Assembly: GCA_035222895.1 (NCBI GenBank)
Contig: JAVYIG010006798.1
Location: forward strand, 47,607-111,606
Direction of reading: 5' to 3'
DNA length: 64,000 nt
Source: Strongylocentrotus droebachiensis
Taxonomy: Eukaryota > Echinodermata > Echinoidea > Camarodonta > Strongylocentrotidae
Made by a program: the position numbers and the translations under genes. How positions within the stretch are numbered: the stretch's first letter is position 1; every line of letters starts with the position of its first letter. Below, one piece after another: positions 9,948 to 21,700 of this stretch. The notes under the pieces were generated by a model that saw only the letters and a list, made by a program, of their open reading frames with translations, did not search any database and was not told the origin of the DNA.

Positions 9948-11397
9948 TCAGTGCGTGTCATAGTTCTTAAAGACAACTTCTCTTAGTAATCGCGGGAGAA
10001 TGATTTCAGCGATGGTCTGATTGTCATTAACAACGCCATTTTCGATCTCCGTGACTGACAAATCCAGAGATGACACATCGATTGTAGTGGTACTTCCATC
10101 AAAGCGATCGAGCATGAAGTCATCGTCCTCGTCGCTCTCGAAGAAAAAAGCCAACTCACTGACGTTACCGGATGATAAACTCGAATGCCAACTTAAGTTG
10201 TCGTCATCATAGCCAGCATTGTTGGCAGAGATGTTTCTAGGAATGACGTATTGGACGTCGTTTTTCTCGTTGCGACCCTGATTAGATGCGGGGGCATGGG
10301 AGACGGCAGATAGACGGTTACCTCGGCCAGAGGTAGATCTGTCGAAAGCTACAGAGTCCAAGTTGGATTCGCCACTTGCAATGTGGAACTGCAAGACAGA
10401 AAATGGAAAATATAGTTATTTTAGTTCAAGTCAGAATCTATTTTAATAGCTTTCTCTTCTAGACATCAGGTTTGAGTTTAAAATCAAGTTGTTAATTTAA
10501 GGTTATGGAAGCACGTTTGTTAACTCTAAAACTCAGGTTCAACGTCGAAAGTTGGATCTAGCATGTTAAAAGTGTAAAACTACTATTCAGAAAACGCTGT
10601 ATATTCTCGGCTCTTTTAATGTTCATCAATATCTGGGATTTTAGGTGTTTCATCTAAAATTTGCTTTAAAAAAAAAATCAAATGGACTCATTGATTATAT
10701 GATGATTTACAGTCAACAACAATAACATTTACAGACAGTTCCATAGACAAATCTTTGAAACTAAAATTTATGAATGTAATGTTAATGACTAGTATGTAAA
10801 TGATTATTCAATTGAATTCCTTGACAAGATATCAAATTGATAACTAAAGTATCTTTGAAATGAATTAAATTTGTTATATTCTTTAAACAATCACAAATGG
10901 CTTACCAATTGAATATCTTCAGCTGTCAGTCTAAGGGGACGATTTTCTTTGTCAGCAGATGCTGAAAAACAAATGATATATCGCAATGATTTCAACCATT
11001 CATAACATAATGGTGATTGAGCCATACAAGATTATTTTTTCTTTTTTGATGGATGGTTTCTGAAGGAGAAAGAAATCGCTGCTAAGTGGTTGAACGTGAA
11101 AATATATACAATGTACACCAGTACAATTACATTGCAATAGATATAGCACGAAATCAAGATGTTAAATAATACATGACACTCAAATATATACTATGCCGAA
11201 AAGTATCTTATCGTCTAATATTTTTTCATGGAAGCGTACATATAGGCCTCCGGGATGAGCTAGAATAATAAGATTAGTCAATTTTTTACAAAGATTTGTT
11301 TACCTGGTGAACAGCAACATAATTTTCTAAATCCTTTGGTCACTGTCTTTCTGAATCGACCAAAGAATCAGCGCCTTCTCAAAGATTGATTTGGCAT
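9948..11397 (-). pseudogene. Tandem family gene, copy C, with nonsense at codon 10
   Basis: The same gene plan: 11304-11397 (ATG at 11397), 10906-10961 and 9948-10388, with intact splice sites and an open third exon. In exon 1 the tenth codon reads TGA where copy A has CGA, so the original frame ends after nine residues. Exon 2 reads SADKENRPLRLTAEDIQL, more changed than in B. The change is a C-to-T transition at a CpG. Exon 3 shows no other lesion, so either the loss is recent, an internal start is used, or the base is polymorphic. The promoter pair and GA tract are retained. Confidence 0.75.
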
Positions 11398-11520
11398 TGT
11401 GAAGCAAGCAAGATGAACAGACATCCGAATGCTATAGGGGAATTCAATAAGAATGAAACATTAGCAACGCACTTTCATGAAAGGTAAACATATGCCAGCG
11501 CGTAGCGCCATAGACCATTG

Positions 11521-11610
11521 TGACGTCACGAATATCTTGATCCGGGGGTTCCTGCTAGTTGATTGGCTAAAAGTTTGACGTGTTGCGCCGCTCGCTTTAT
11601 TATGACGTCA
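11521..11610. promoter_or_regulatory. Paired CRE sites, copy C
   Basis: TGACGTCA at 11521-11528 and 11603-11610, with the same 82 bp spacing as in copies A and B, even though the coding frame of this copy is broken. Confidence 0.55.
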
Positions 11611-11659
11611 CAAAGCGTGACAGAGGGGAGAGTGAGGTATACGAATAAGAGTGCATGAT

Positions 11660-11835
11660 CAAGAGAGAGGGAGAGTGATAGAGAGAGAGAGTCCGATGGA
11701 GAAAGACGGAGAAGGGGAGAGGGGAGAGATAGAGAGAGAGAAAGAGACAGAGAGGGAGAGACAGATAGACAGAATGAAAGAGAGAAAGAGAGAGGAAAGA
11801 GAGAGCATGAGGGAGCCGGAGAGGTAGAAAGAGTA
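11660..11835. repeat. GA-rich microsatellite, copy C
   Basis: An imperfect purine tract upstream of copy C, similar in length to that of copy A but with more interruptions. Confidence 0.85.
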
Positions 11836-12204
11836 AAAGATGATCAGTTGATTAAATATTTTAGAAAATTGTGGTCAGAGCCACATATTTAAATTGTACA
11901 TGAAATGAATCGTTCCTTATAAAGTTAGAATTTAATTTACCTCTTTTCATTGAAAGAATGAGACAATAATGATCCATGTACATTCTTGACATATGCACGT
12001 AGCTTATATCTTCACGGACCCGTTACTGTATTGCTTAATCTAAAGAGTCATAGAGCTCCGACAAGATAAACAATTTCTCTATAAAAATAAATCATGTCTA
12101 TGTTTGAACATGGATCAATAAAAGAATCTATCTATAATTATTTCATGGAAAGAGGGGAAGAAGAATTATTCAAAATTTATGGGCAACGATGCGTGTTTCA
12201 TATA

Positions 12205-13083
12205 CAGTGCGTCCCAGAAAAAACGAAACCGAGAAGTATCGATGTTTTATCATAACTTAATCACAACCATAATTAATGAATGATACATATTTGGAAAGCT
12301 CAGAGTCTCCTCTTTCAGTTGGTGCTACTTAGATGATGCATATTTCACGCATGAGTGATTAAAAGCAATTTGAAGGAAGGAAACCAAAAAGACATCTGGC
12401 GGGCGGTATCTGAATTTCGAAGAAAAATTAACATTTCTAGAAAGTTGAGTTTCTGCCCTTTCATATGACACCTCAATCAGGAAAAATGAGCGAGGAATAA
12501 CAAAGTTCTGTTTGTTTAAGTAGCCCTTACATTTTCATAATTTTAACAAACGAATTCGTTTTCACTGGGTGCCTGCCGTAGCAAAAAGCAGATTTGACAA
12601 AAGACTTAACTCCGTTTCGTTGACAATCAGCCATGCATGAAGACTCTCGTCTACGGCTGATTGTCAACGAAACGGAGTTAAGTCTTTTGTTAATTTCGTT
12701 TATTGATACGGCAGGCAGCCAGTGAAAACGAATTCGTTTAATAAAATTATGGAAATGCAAGCACTACTTTAAACAAACAGAACTTTGTCATTCCTCGCTC
12801 ATTTTTCATGATTGAGGTGTCATATGAAAGGGCAGAAACTCAACTTTCTAGAAATGTTAATTTTTCTTCGAAATTCAGATACCGCCCGCCAGATGTCTTT
12901 TTGGTTTCCTTCCTTCAAATTGCTTTTAATCACTCATGCGTGAAATATGCATCATCTAAGTAGCATCAACTGAAAGAGGAGACTCTAAGCTTTCCAAATA
13001 TGTATCATTCATTAATTATGGTTGTGATTAAGTTATGATAAAACATCGATACTTCTCGGTTTCGTTTTTTCTGGGACGCACTG
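12205..13083. mobile_element. Fold-back (palindromic) TA-target element, copy 2
   Basis: 879 bp with arms of about 430 bp that are nearly perfect reverse complements around a spacer near 12633-12654. The termini are CAGTGCGTCCC, with TA at 12203-12204 and 13084-13085. It is the same family as 3540-4231 and has both arms complete. It sits in the flank of unit C; unit B holds the corresponding uninterrupted sequence near 9375. Confidence 0.85.
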
Positions 13084-15680
13084 TATAATGGATCATGATA
13101 ATCCTTGTATCTCTCTCGTTTCTTAATTGTCTTTCTCTCATTGGTCGACATCGATGCTTTCTCTCTGCTCAAATCTTTTGGATAGAGGGTCAGGAGGACT
13201 ACAAAACTACGAACACAAATGTCATTGGATGTGAGTACAGGCAGGCTGGGGGCAGCTGTATCATCATGTAAATTGGTCTTTTTCCTCTCCCTTTTTCATT
13301 GACCCCCCCCCCCCCCAATCCAATGAGGGGGTGTTGCACTCCGCCTAGCTATGCTGCAGATCAAAGTGCAAGAGTTCGCTCGACTTGACCCCTCGTCTGT
13401 TACTAATAGTCGCATATGTTCAATAAAGTTACTAGTAGAACAGCTTCTATTGTCTATCGCCCCTTCTCCTAAATTCGTATTCACTCTTTTCTATTTCTCT
13501 CTCTCTCTCCTGTATGTCCGTCTCCCCCCCCCCCCTCTCTCTCTCCCCCTCCCTCCCTTTTCACTATTTCTGTGAATTTCTATAGCTTTCATCATTTTCC
13601 TCCCTTATATTTCTTTAAATCTTCTCGTATGTCTGTTTCCTTACTTTAAACAAAGTCTTTTCATCAGCAGATTATGCTCGTGATTAAAAAAAAATCAAGA
13701 CAATTTCAATTTCAAACCCTCACAATGACCTCATCACACAACAAATTCCATGGACAAAAGTACTTTCAGTGGAACACATTTCCAGCTTTGTTTTCTCTTA
13801 ATTGTTATTCATATCTATCAATACTGACGAGAGCTTTTCTTTCATTCATGAAGGTACACAAATTATCCATTATTTTAGTGCAATCATCATTATCTTATAA
13901 CAAAGTTTTAATCTATGAGATTACAGCTCTATCTTTTCAAAAATAGACATTTTGTAATATTTGTCCGAAATGTCCAAGTTGCTTGAAAAAAAAAGTACTG
14001 TTAGACAAAACTTAGGCCTACTGTGTCAGAGCTTACACATTCGTTATCTTAAAATATTCCAGTATTTCAATGGAATGGATAGAATTATCATTATACAAAA
14101 AATTGAAACAATAAAACATTTCTGAAGTTGAATGAACGATATTTAAAAGTTTTGATCATACATATCAAAGAACACAAATTAATCACAAAACTCGGCCCAA
14201 ATTTATTCCATCTGCATAGTCAAGATACTGTTTAAAATTCTGACACGGCCATGACAATAAACATTGTTTTGTTTTGAATGAATATGTCTTGGAATGTACG
14301 AGAAAAAAATTTGATGAAATTGTTAACTAAATTAACAAATGATTAGTTAGGGAAAAAATAGATGTTAACTTGCAAGAACATGACTCTGTTATCATCATGT
14401 AGTCACATAAGAAAATTGAGAATTATATTGTTATCCATAACATATGAACAGATTTTATAAACGTTTACCAGTATTACTTTTAACCAAAAGTCTTCTTGCA
14501 ACCGAGCAGCCATTCCAAGCCATTTATTAAACTGGTATCACATTTTTAATACACATAGGTTTTACTCAGTTCATTTGAATAATTTTCAAACCTGCTGAAC
14601 AAACAATAAAAAAAACTGCAATTGATTTGATCGGCTGTGACTTTACAACCACAAGATGGATTAGATCTGAAAGCTTTGTTCCAACTCCAATGATGCATCA
14701 ATTTAAGAAAAACATAATTTTTCCCCCTAAAAAATTAGACTGGTTGCTTTATTGCAATGAATACTGTAATTATTTCTTATTGCTGCATACACAGAAGAAA
14801 GACTGAGTACGGATTAACATCAGCCATAGCATTATAGCAGTAGTAGAAACAGGTTAAGAGAAATAAGAGAAAAACAATGTCGTAGACAAAGAGGACAAAA
14901 GTAAAGATGTTATTTATAGAAAACAAGCTGTGTGTGAATTTTTTTTATGCAAAGGGGATTTTACACAGAATCTGATGCAAGCAAACTAAGATGGAATGCC
15001 GATCAGAATCGGCACACACAGTACCTTTACAAAATTGAAAAAAAAAGACAGTACATTTATAAGAAACGTTGTCCTCGTGAAATACATAATCACAGCTAAA
15101 AGCTATCTGTAAGAGCAGCATGAGAATCATACTTGATCTATAATATACCCAGGTATTCTGGTTGCTACTCTTGTTCTGAACTGTTCTGTATAAATACTAA
15201 TAAATACCATTTTGTTCTAAATGTACAACAAAAAACATCTCTCCAAATCTTAACAGTTGCTTCATGTTGACTGTGTAATATATAACTTATGTACATTATA
15301 TACAGCTGTGCTTGGTTATACACAGAAATAATACTTTACAAACATTTTTGTTCATTTAAATTCAAGGCTGTACAAAGATAGTCAAGTTTCTTATTTCAGA
15401 TTTAACAATAACAAATACTCATACAAATATTTCACACAACAAATGAGTACCTCATTGCATAACAAACTTGGTAAAAAAATGGCCAGGATCATTTATATTC
15501 TGGATCTACCTTCATTTTTAATACTCAAGCATATTCGGTGGGTAAATGTCGGTATTATTTTCATTGTCCATCGCTCTAATACTCCAATGTTTATTCTAAT
15601 ACTCCATTCATGCCATTCAAACCATTTTTAATCATCAATATTTTTAGATATTGTTTATTCACATCATTGATTCAATATGA

Positions 15681-15800
15681 ATAATGACTCGGCAGTATAA
15701 CGTTGGTCTCGTGACTGGTAGTTGCCAGGTTTGATACCAATGGATGCACTATATACATTGTTTGGTATGGCAATTGTCGTTAAAGTTCCTCTGATACAGG
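15681..15800 (+). repeat. Degenerate tRNA-derived SINE candidate
   Basis: CTCGGCAGTATAACG resembles a pol III A box, CTCGTGA an anticodon loop, and GGTTTGATACC a decayed B box, spaced as in a tRNA head. A non-tRNA body follows. The match is loose and no target duplication was seen. Confidence 0.35.
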
Positions 15801-15824
15801 TAGGACTTTAATACAGGCCATATC

Positions 15825-16075
15825 GAGGGTTCAGTGACACCAAGACATAACTCCATATTTTACCAAAATGAGTATTTGATTTCAAAATGTTCAGAAAAGT
15901 GTGGGCTTTCCAGGAAACACAAAGAGTTAACTCCACACAACACCCCATTGAAGTCAATGGCTAGTGAAACATAAACTTAACTCCTTAATTAAGGCCCAAG
16001 TGCTCAGTGACATATTAAACCACTTTTTCTCAAAATAGTCAAAAAGGAGTAACGTCTTTGTGTCACTGACCCCTG
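15825..16075 (+). mobile_element. ~250 bp inverted-repeat element, copy 1
   Basis: The ends are inverted copies of GGGTTCAGTGACACNAAGA followed by YRTAACTCC. The same element is present in the opposite orientation at 24643-24895. The two copies align along their whole length, including the internal GAAGTCAATGGCTAGTGAAA. It has no coding capacity and is MITE-like. Confidence 0.75.
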
Positions 16076-16749
16076 GATATGAACCACCCTGTTTACCTAA
16101 CTACAATCACATACTTGCTTTCTCAACAGTCAGCTGAAATAAAATCTTCAGTACTCAGACAATGATTGCATCACACTTTATAAAGACTTTACTCAACAAT
16201 AACAACATTTAAGTTATGATAAGCAAAAGGCAACATCAACATTTCTTGTCCTGAGTACTTGCCAAGTGAGGTCAGTGAAAACATACGAAAGAGAAAATAT
16301 TCTTCACATTCTTTTCAAATTCATGATCATGATTGGGTATAACAAAATAAGGTTCTGGAGCCACATGCTCTAAGACACATAGTTTTTGTTGATCTGCATC
16401 AGTGGTTGGTAGAGTGATAAGAATAGTTTTGGCCTGAAGAACGATTCTGAAGCGCATCAGGGGGTTGATCTTTGGTTGTAAATATTGGTAGCTGCTTGGG
16501 CAAGACGTATTATTGCTGGCAGCAAGATGTTCCAGAGGCCTACCACTCCATCATGAAAGTGAGATCTTTGGTAGACTATATCAGTGCTTGTTCTTGGTTG
16601 ACTGCATGCATCGATGGTTGCTAGGGTACAAGGAATTCATCGCTGGCTTGCATAGTCGTCGAACACTGTCATGAAGATGGAGTATTGGTCTTTTTCTATA
16701 ACACATGAAGTGCAAAGAGATAGAGAGAAATGGAAGATTGAGATAATAT

Positions 16750-16865
16750 GAATGAGAGAAAGAGAGAGAGAGAGAGAGAGATAGAGGGGGAGGAGAAAGA
16801 CACAGAGAGAGAAGAGAGGAGGGATAAAGAAAATGAGCCAAAGAAAGAGAGGGAAAGAGAAAGAA
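16750..16865. repeat. GA-rich microsatellite
   Basis: Imperfect (GA)n. Long open frames of Ser/Leu on the minus strand here are artefacts of the repeat. Confidence 0.85.
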
Positions 16866-17672
16866 CCAGATTAAAGATGACAGGGTGAAGAGAGTAATAA
16901 AGAGAGGAGATGGGAAAGAGAAAATAACGATAACTCAAAAAAAGAAAAGAAAGTACAAGTGTTGCAAGAGGAGGCAAAAAAGACAAATAAATAAATAACT
17001 TTAAATGAAAAGCAAGAAAAACGTCCAATTACTTTCTTTACAAGGATGACACGCAAAATCGTGAAGCGTTCCATATTTTTCTTTTACGAGGCCGCCATCC
17101 ATTTCCAGCCTAACCGCTCACGATGGTGGTCTCCTGCGTTCCAAATTACCTCTCTAATTTATTGAAAATATTTCATATTTCTTATGTTATTGTATGCTTC
17201 GTACATGTTTATCGAATTATATAATTGTACATGATTTTTCATTTAATTACTTTTGTAAACATTGTATTCATTGTATTTGTTATTGTTCGAAATTTTGTAC
17301 TTTGACTTTGAATTTGTATATTTTTGAACGCAGAAATAAAATAAATCAAACAAACAAACAAACATTCTCTATTACAATTACAAATACAATTATCTGGTAG
17401 CAGCAATTAGTAAGAAATCTAAGCATAAGTTAATTTTAATGTCACATATTGAAAAGTATGCCCAAACTGTTCTCCTTGGTTTTATGATCACAAATATCTT
17501 GCCTACCTGCATACTTGCAATATTAAGCACAAATCAAAACAACTATTACTTACAGATCTTCATTTCTTATCAAATTTTTAATACATACAAGTGAGTAAAT
17601 TTTCTCGTCAAACAAGGTTTACAGTTTAAAATATTGAAGAAAAAAAACAGGGCTGCTCCAAGAACAGGCTAA

Positions 17673-17852
17673 GGGCCTGTCAAAGACATCTAAATATATC
17701 AACAAAAAGTTGTTTTAAATCTTGTAATTAAAAAAGGAAAGTAAATAAAAACGACATTGTATGGGCCTGTCAAAGACATCTAAATATATCAACAAAAAGT
17801 TGTTTTAAATCTTGTAATTAAAAAAGGAAAGTAAATAAAAACGACATTGTAT
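17673..17852. repeat. Tandem duplication of 90 bp
   Basis: 17673-17762 and 17763-17852 are essentially identical direct copies beginning GGGCCTGTCAAAGACATC. They lie immediately past the candidate terminal stop of the carboxypeptidase long form. The near-identity indicates a recent event. Confidence 0.9.
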
Positions 17853-17860
17853 TTATTAAA

Positions 17861-18750
17861 CTATTTAGCTAACAAAAACCTAGAAAGTTGAGATGAATAT
17901 CTCACCTTTGCATCTGCCAGTTTGAGTATGGCTGCCTGGTCACCCATCTTGCTCAGGGGGGCTATTCTCTTCTCATTCACAAAACTTGCTGATTTAGTCA
18001 CCCCACCTCCTCCTCCACCTTTCTCCTTTGTGGACAGCAGGTTCCCATTAGGCACCGACTTGGCTATGCTATCCAGGTATTTAGAGGTTGATGAGGAAGT
18101 CGTGCCCTGTGACCCCAGGTTGACCCCTGAGAGAAAACGGCCATACTGTCTTTGGATAAGGTCCATGGTGCTTTCGCGCCCGAGCGGTTTTCTGAGATGT
18201 CGGTTCTTGTCGTGAGCGGCGTTGGCCGAGTGGTAGTTGGGCTCCGACGGATCTTTGGTCTTGTCCTTGCTTGTGGTTGCCCATGATGTCGATGAGGAGG
18301 AGTTGAAAGAGTTGGATGTTTGCTTGGTGTCCTTCCCACTGAACACAATCAGTCTTGAGCTATCACCGCTGGTCACTTGCTCATCGGAAGTCCTTTTGGG
18401 GTTACCCGAGTGATGGTGCGCCCCACCTTTAGTTCTATGGCTACTGGCATCACCACCGCTCTGCCTAACCGTCCCATTCATGACGCGCCCATCCCTGACC
18501 CCTGACCCGACAAGGAGACCATCTGTGATGGCGTATCCATTGGCCGTCTCACTCCCAGGGCCGATGCCGTTCAGTGCCCCTGCCTTGCTAATGCTCAGGC
18601 CCCCGTTGCTACGTGGGTTTATAGGTGCCCCCTTCATGGGATCCAGCTTCCTGGGGGGTGTTTTGGGGAGGGCGCCCATGACTGCCATCTCGTCCGTGTC
18701 CAACCTTTCATAGTCTAGCGTGAACGGTGGAGGCCCCCTCATCATTGAGT
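17861..18750 (-). CDS. Carboxypeptidase last exon, long form
   Basis: The acceptor TTCTTAG lies just above 18750; the entry phase fits the exon at 19353-19512. It encodes about 295 residues of Ser/Gly/Asn-rich, probably disordered tail, with a basic patch near [14 protein letters not shown]. The frame stops at 17861 with AATAAA a few bases on. An excellent donor, GCAAAG|GTGAGA, lies inside at 17904-17905, so the coding part may end at 17906 and continue to an exon not found. Confidence 0.6.
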
Positions 18751-21700
18751 CTAAGAAAACAGGAATCAATATTTGGGTTTAAAGGCATATCGTTTAACAA
18801 TGTTAAATCTGAGATGCATGGCCCTACTTGTTATCAGTGTCTGTGATATGGTGTAATATTAAAAATGATCATGAAGTGCCTCAAAAAAGTAAAAATCTCT
18901 GAGTGACCGGTTTTACCATACTCATTTTCCCCAATAGACTGTAGTGTTATAAAAACAATTAGGAAAACGAAAAATGGAATTTCGATTTGTTATCATAAAT
19001 ATCTTGATAATCAGACAGGCGATTGGCTTGTAAAAGTCATGGGATTCCTGACTGACCTAAAGGTTTATAATTATGATTGCAGCATGAGCTAAATCCAGAA
19101 TTCTGTCTCAGAATCTGAGGTAATGTGACCGAATCACTTTTATATCTGCAAGTAACAAAACATTGTGGCTTATACATCTACAAAGCAAAATGACGAAACA
19201 TCCAGAATAGCAAATGGAAACTTCCATCTCCTGTGTCTGTCTCCTGAACATGCACATAAGGCATTTCAGGACCGTTAAGATAACCGTTTCTTTCTTTCTC
19301 CCTGAACACCTTTACTGTACTCTACTGATAATATCTAATTCATCCAACTTACTGCCATGTGTATAGGTGTGCCTGATGGTCATGCCAGCTAGGCTCTTCT
19401 CAAGAGCACTCTCTGGTGGTGGATTAATCAGTTTGTAGCGCACCTCCTCGTTCTGACGATGCATCTCTCTACTCAGGGCAATCAGTTTGGCGTATTCGGT
19501 GTCGTGAGCCATCTAAAAGTTCAAAGATAACAGAAGAACTTTACTTATATATGACTCAGTGAACTGCCTTCAAAAGTGTCTGAAACAAATAAAAATTACT
19601 TCCGTGTAAACAGTGTAATAAAGTTAATTACATTGAGAGGGGAGGGGGGGGGGGGGTGAAAAACACCACTTAGAGTATGTATTCATTGATGTGTCATATG
19701 ATAGTGAGCAAATGAAATGACTGTATCTTTATCCTGCTGTTACAAACTATGTATAAGAAAACATTAAAAGCTGAATAATCATAATTTGAATGGTATATGA
19801 ACTCATTGGCTATTGTAATGATGTCTAATAATTTTCATCTAAACAGGAAAGCAGGTTAATGATTCATATTTTTATGTTGCATTTGTTTACAGGGCCCCCT
19901 GGAAATTACTGACGGGCTACCCTGTTTAATTAAATAAAAACAGAATAAATAAACAAATAAATAAATAAAGGCAACAAATGGAAGATGGCAATATGCACTG
20001 CAAAATTAACACCTGCATAATTTTTTTCTGTAAGCAAATTATCAGTCAAACAAACTGCATAATGCTATAAAAGCCAAACACCACAGACACAGCAAGACAT
20101 GTCTTTGTATATAATTTCAAGATGTCTACTAATTTTTTTTCTTCAAATCTAAGTCACTCTGATGCTTGAACATATCAGACTGAAGAAAGCTTGATTCAAA
20201 CATTTACATGTATGGTGCAAGAATTTTTTGTACGTCTTTTTATCTCATGGTTTTGTGTTTAATATACGAGGATTGATGATGAAGCAGGTATATATATATT
20301 TGTGTGTATACGGAAGCAACTATGACCTATGCATTTAAGTCCTATTCCTCAAAGGTCAATGTATACATAGTCAGGCCTGTCTATAGAGACCACCCAAGGG
20401 AAACATAAAAAGTGGCCTTGTAGGAAGGTGGTCTTTGTAGACAGGTTCCTTTAGAACATGATTCAATGAGAAACCATTTTCAAGGGAAACAACAAATGTG
20501 GCCTTTGTAGACAGGTGGTCTTTGTAGACAGGTGATCACTAAAGCAGGTTTGACTGTACATGTAGGGTACCTCTATGTATATTTATTCATATTGCCCAAA
20601 TGCATTATCCCCAACCCACTATTAAAAAACACTGACGTGGAGAATGGCCTAGCTGTCGATCATGTTAGCCTACCTGGTCCAAGGTATCTTCATCCCCACC
20701 ACCGGTGACCTGATCACCACCCTTGGTTGCTTCCATGCGTTGCTATAGGGTATGGACGGTACCAGAGTACAGCACCAATGGTAGCGGTGGTGGTTTCACA
20801 GGTGTTTGCATTGAATGGTATGGTGGTGAAGCAGCAGGAGCATTGCAGATGAAGGATGATGATGGCCACGGTGGGTTGATATGAAGGTGGTAATGGTGGG
20901 GGTGACGGGCGGGAGTGACGGGTGGGGGTGACGGGTGGGGGGGGGGGGGATGTAGAAGGTGTGGGGGGGGGGGGGGGACAGGAAACCATCATTAATAATC
21001 AGGGTGAGTATCAGGTATAATAAATCAGGGTGGTGATAGTAAGGCAAGGATGTCAATGATAGAATGGGGTGGGGAGGTACCATATGGAACCGCCAACAGT
21101 AATCATGAAAGGTGGTAGCACATTTCAGTAAGAAAATGTCACAAATGGTTGCAATGGGTGGTTGGTGTTGAATAGCAAAGGGAGCAGGAATAATAGCCAC
21201 AACAACATGATATGGTTTGGATGTCGCGTTCACAGAGCATCGGAAGCAATATCAGACGTTGGTGAGCAAGTGAGGAAGTGGTGGTGGTGGTGGTAGTGGT
21301 AGCCATGGTGATACATGAAGGAATGATGTTCATTTCAAATGGTTGCATGAGAAACGGTGAGCGAAGCAATTTGGAAGGAGGGATGAATGGGATATAAAAC
21401 AAAAATGGAATTAAATTAGTCATGGGATGACTATAGTTTAAAGGAGGATCAAAAACTGGTATTGAACAAATTCAAAATATTATCTGCTAAATACTCAAGG
21501 ACTTTAAGATGCTTTCTGATGATTTGCGGATATAAAGTGAAGGTATAATTGCCAGCACGTGAAACAATTGAGGGTTTAAAGCTTTTCCTCGAAATAAAGA
21601 AGATGAAAACATTTTACTTTTGTTTGTTCTCTGCATTTATTATCCTACTTTGTATCGTACGTTTTAGCCATAAAAAAAATAAACAGGAGGAATTTTTCTT

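Larger units (their letters stand above)
13300..17672. other. Interval with no recognised gene
   Basis: AT-rich DNA between the tandem array and the 3' end of the carboxypeptidase gene. It holds a C run at 13302-13316, C/T-rich stretches near 13490-13560, a tRNA-like SINE candidate at 15681-15800, an inverted-repeat element at 15825-16075 and a GA tract at 16750-16865. The small minus-strand frame at 16272-16457 has no splice-supported context. Undetected last exons of the carboxypeptidase gene could lie here. Confidence 0.5.

Noticed and set aside
16272..16457. Minus-strand 61-codon frame that looks moderately coding
   Set aside because: No splice-phase link to the carboxypeptidase gene and no family recognised; kept only as a possibility.
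20714..21423. Pro/Thr/His-rich minus-strand frames
   Set aside because: They arise from G-rich and GGT-rich simple sequence; no domain, and one overlaps the 69 bp exon in another frame.
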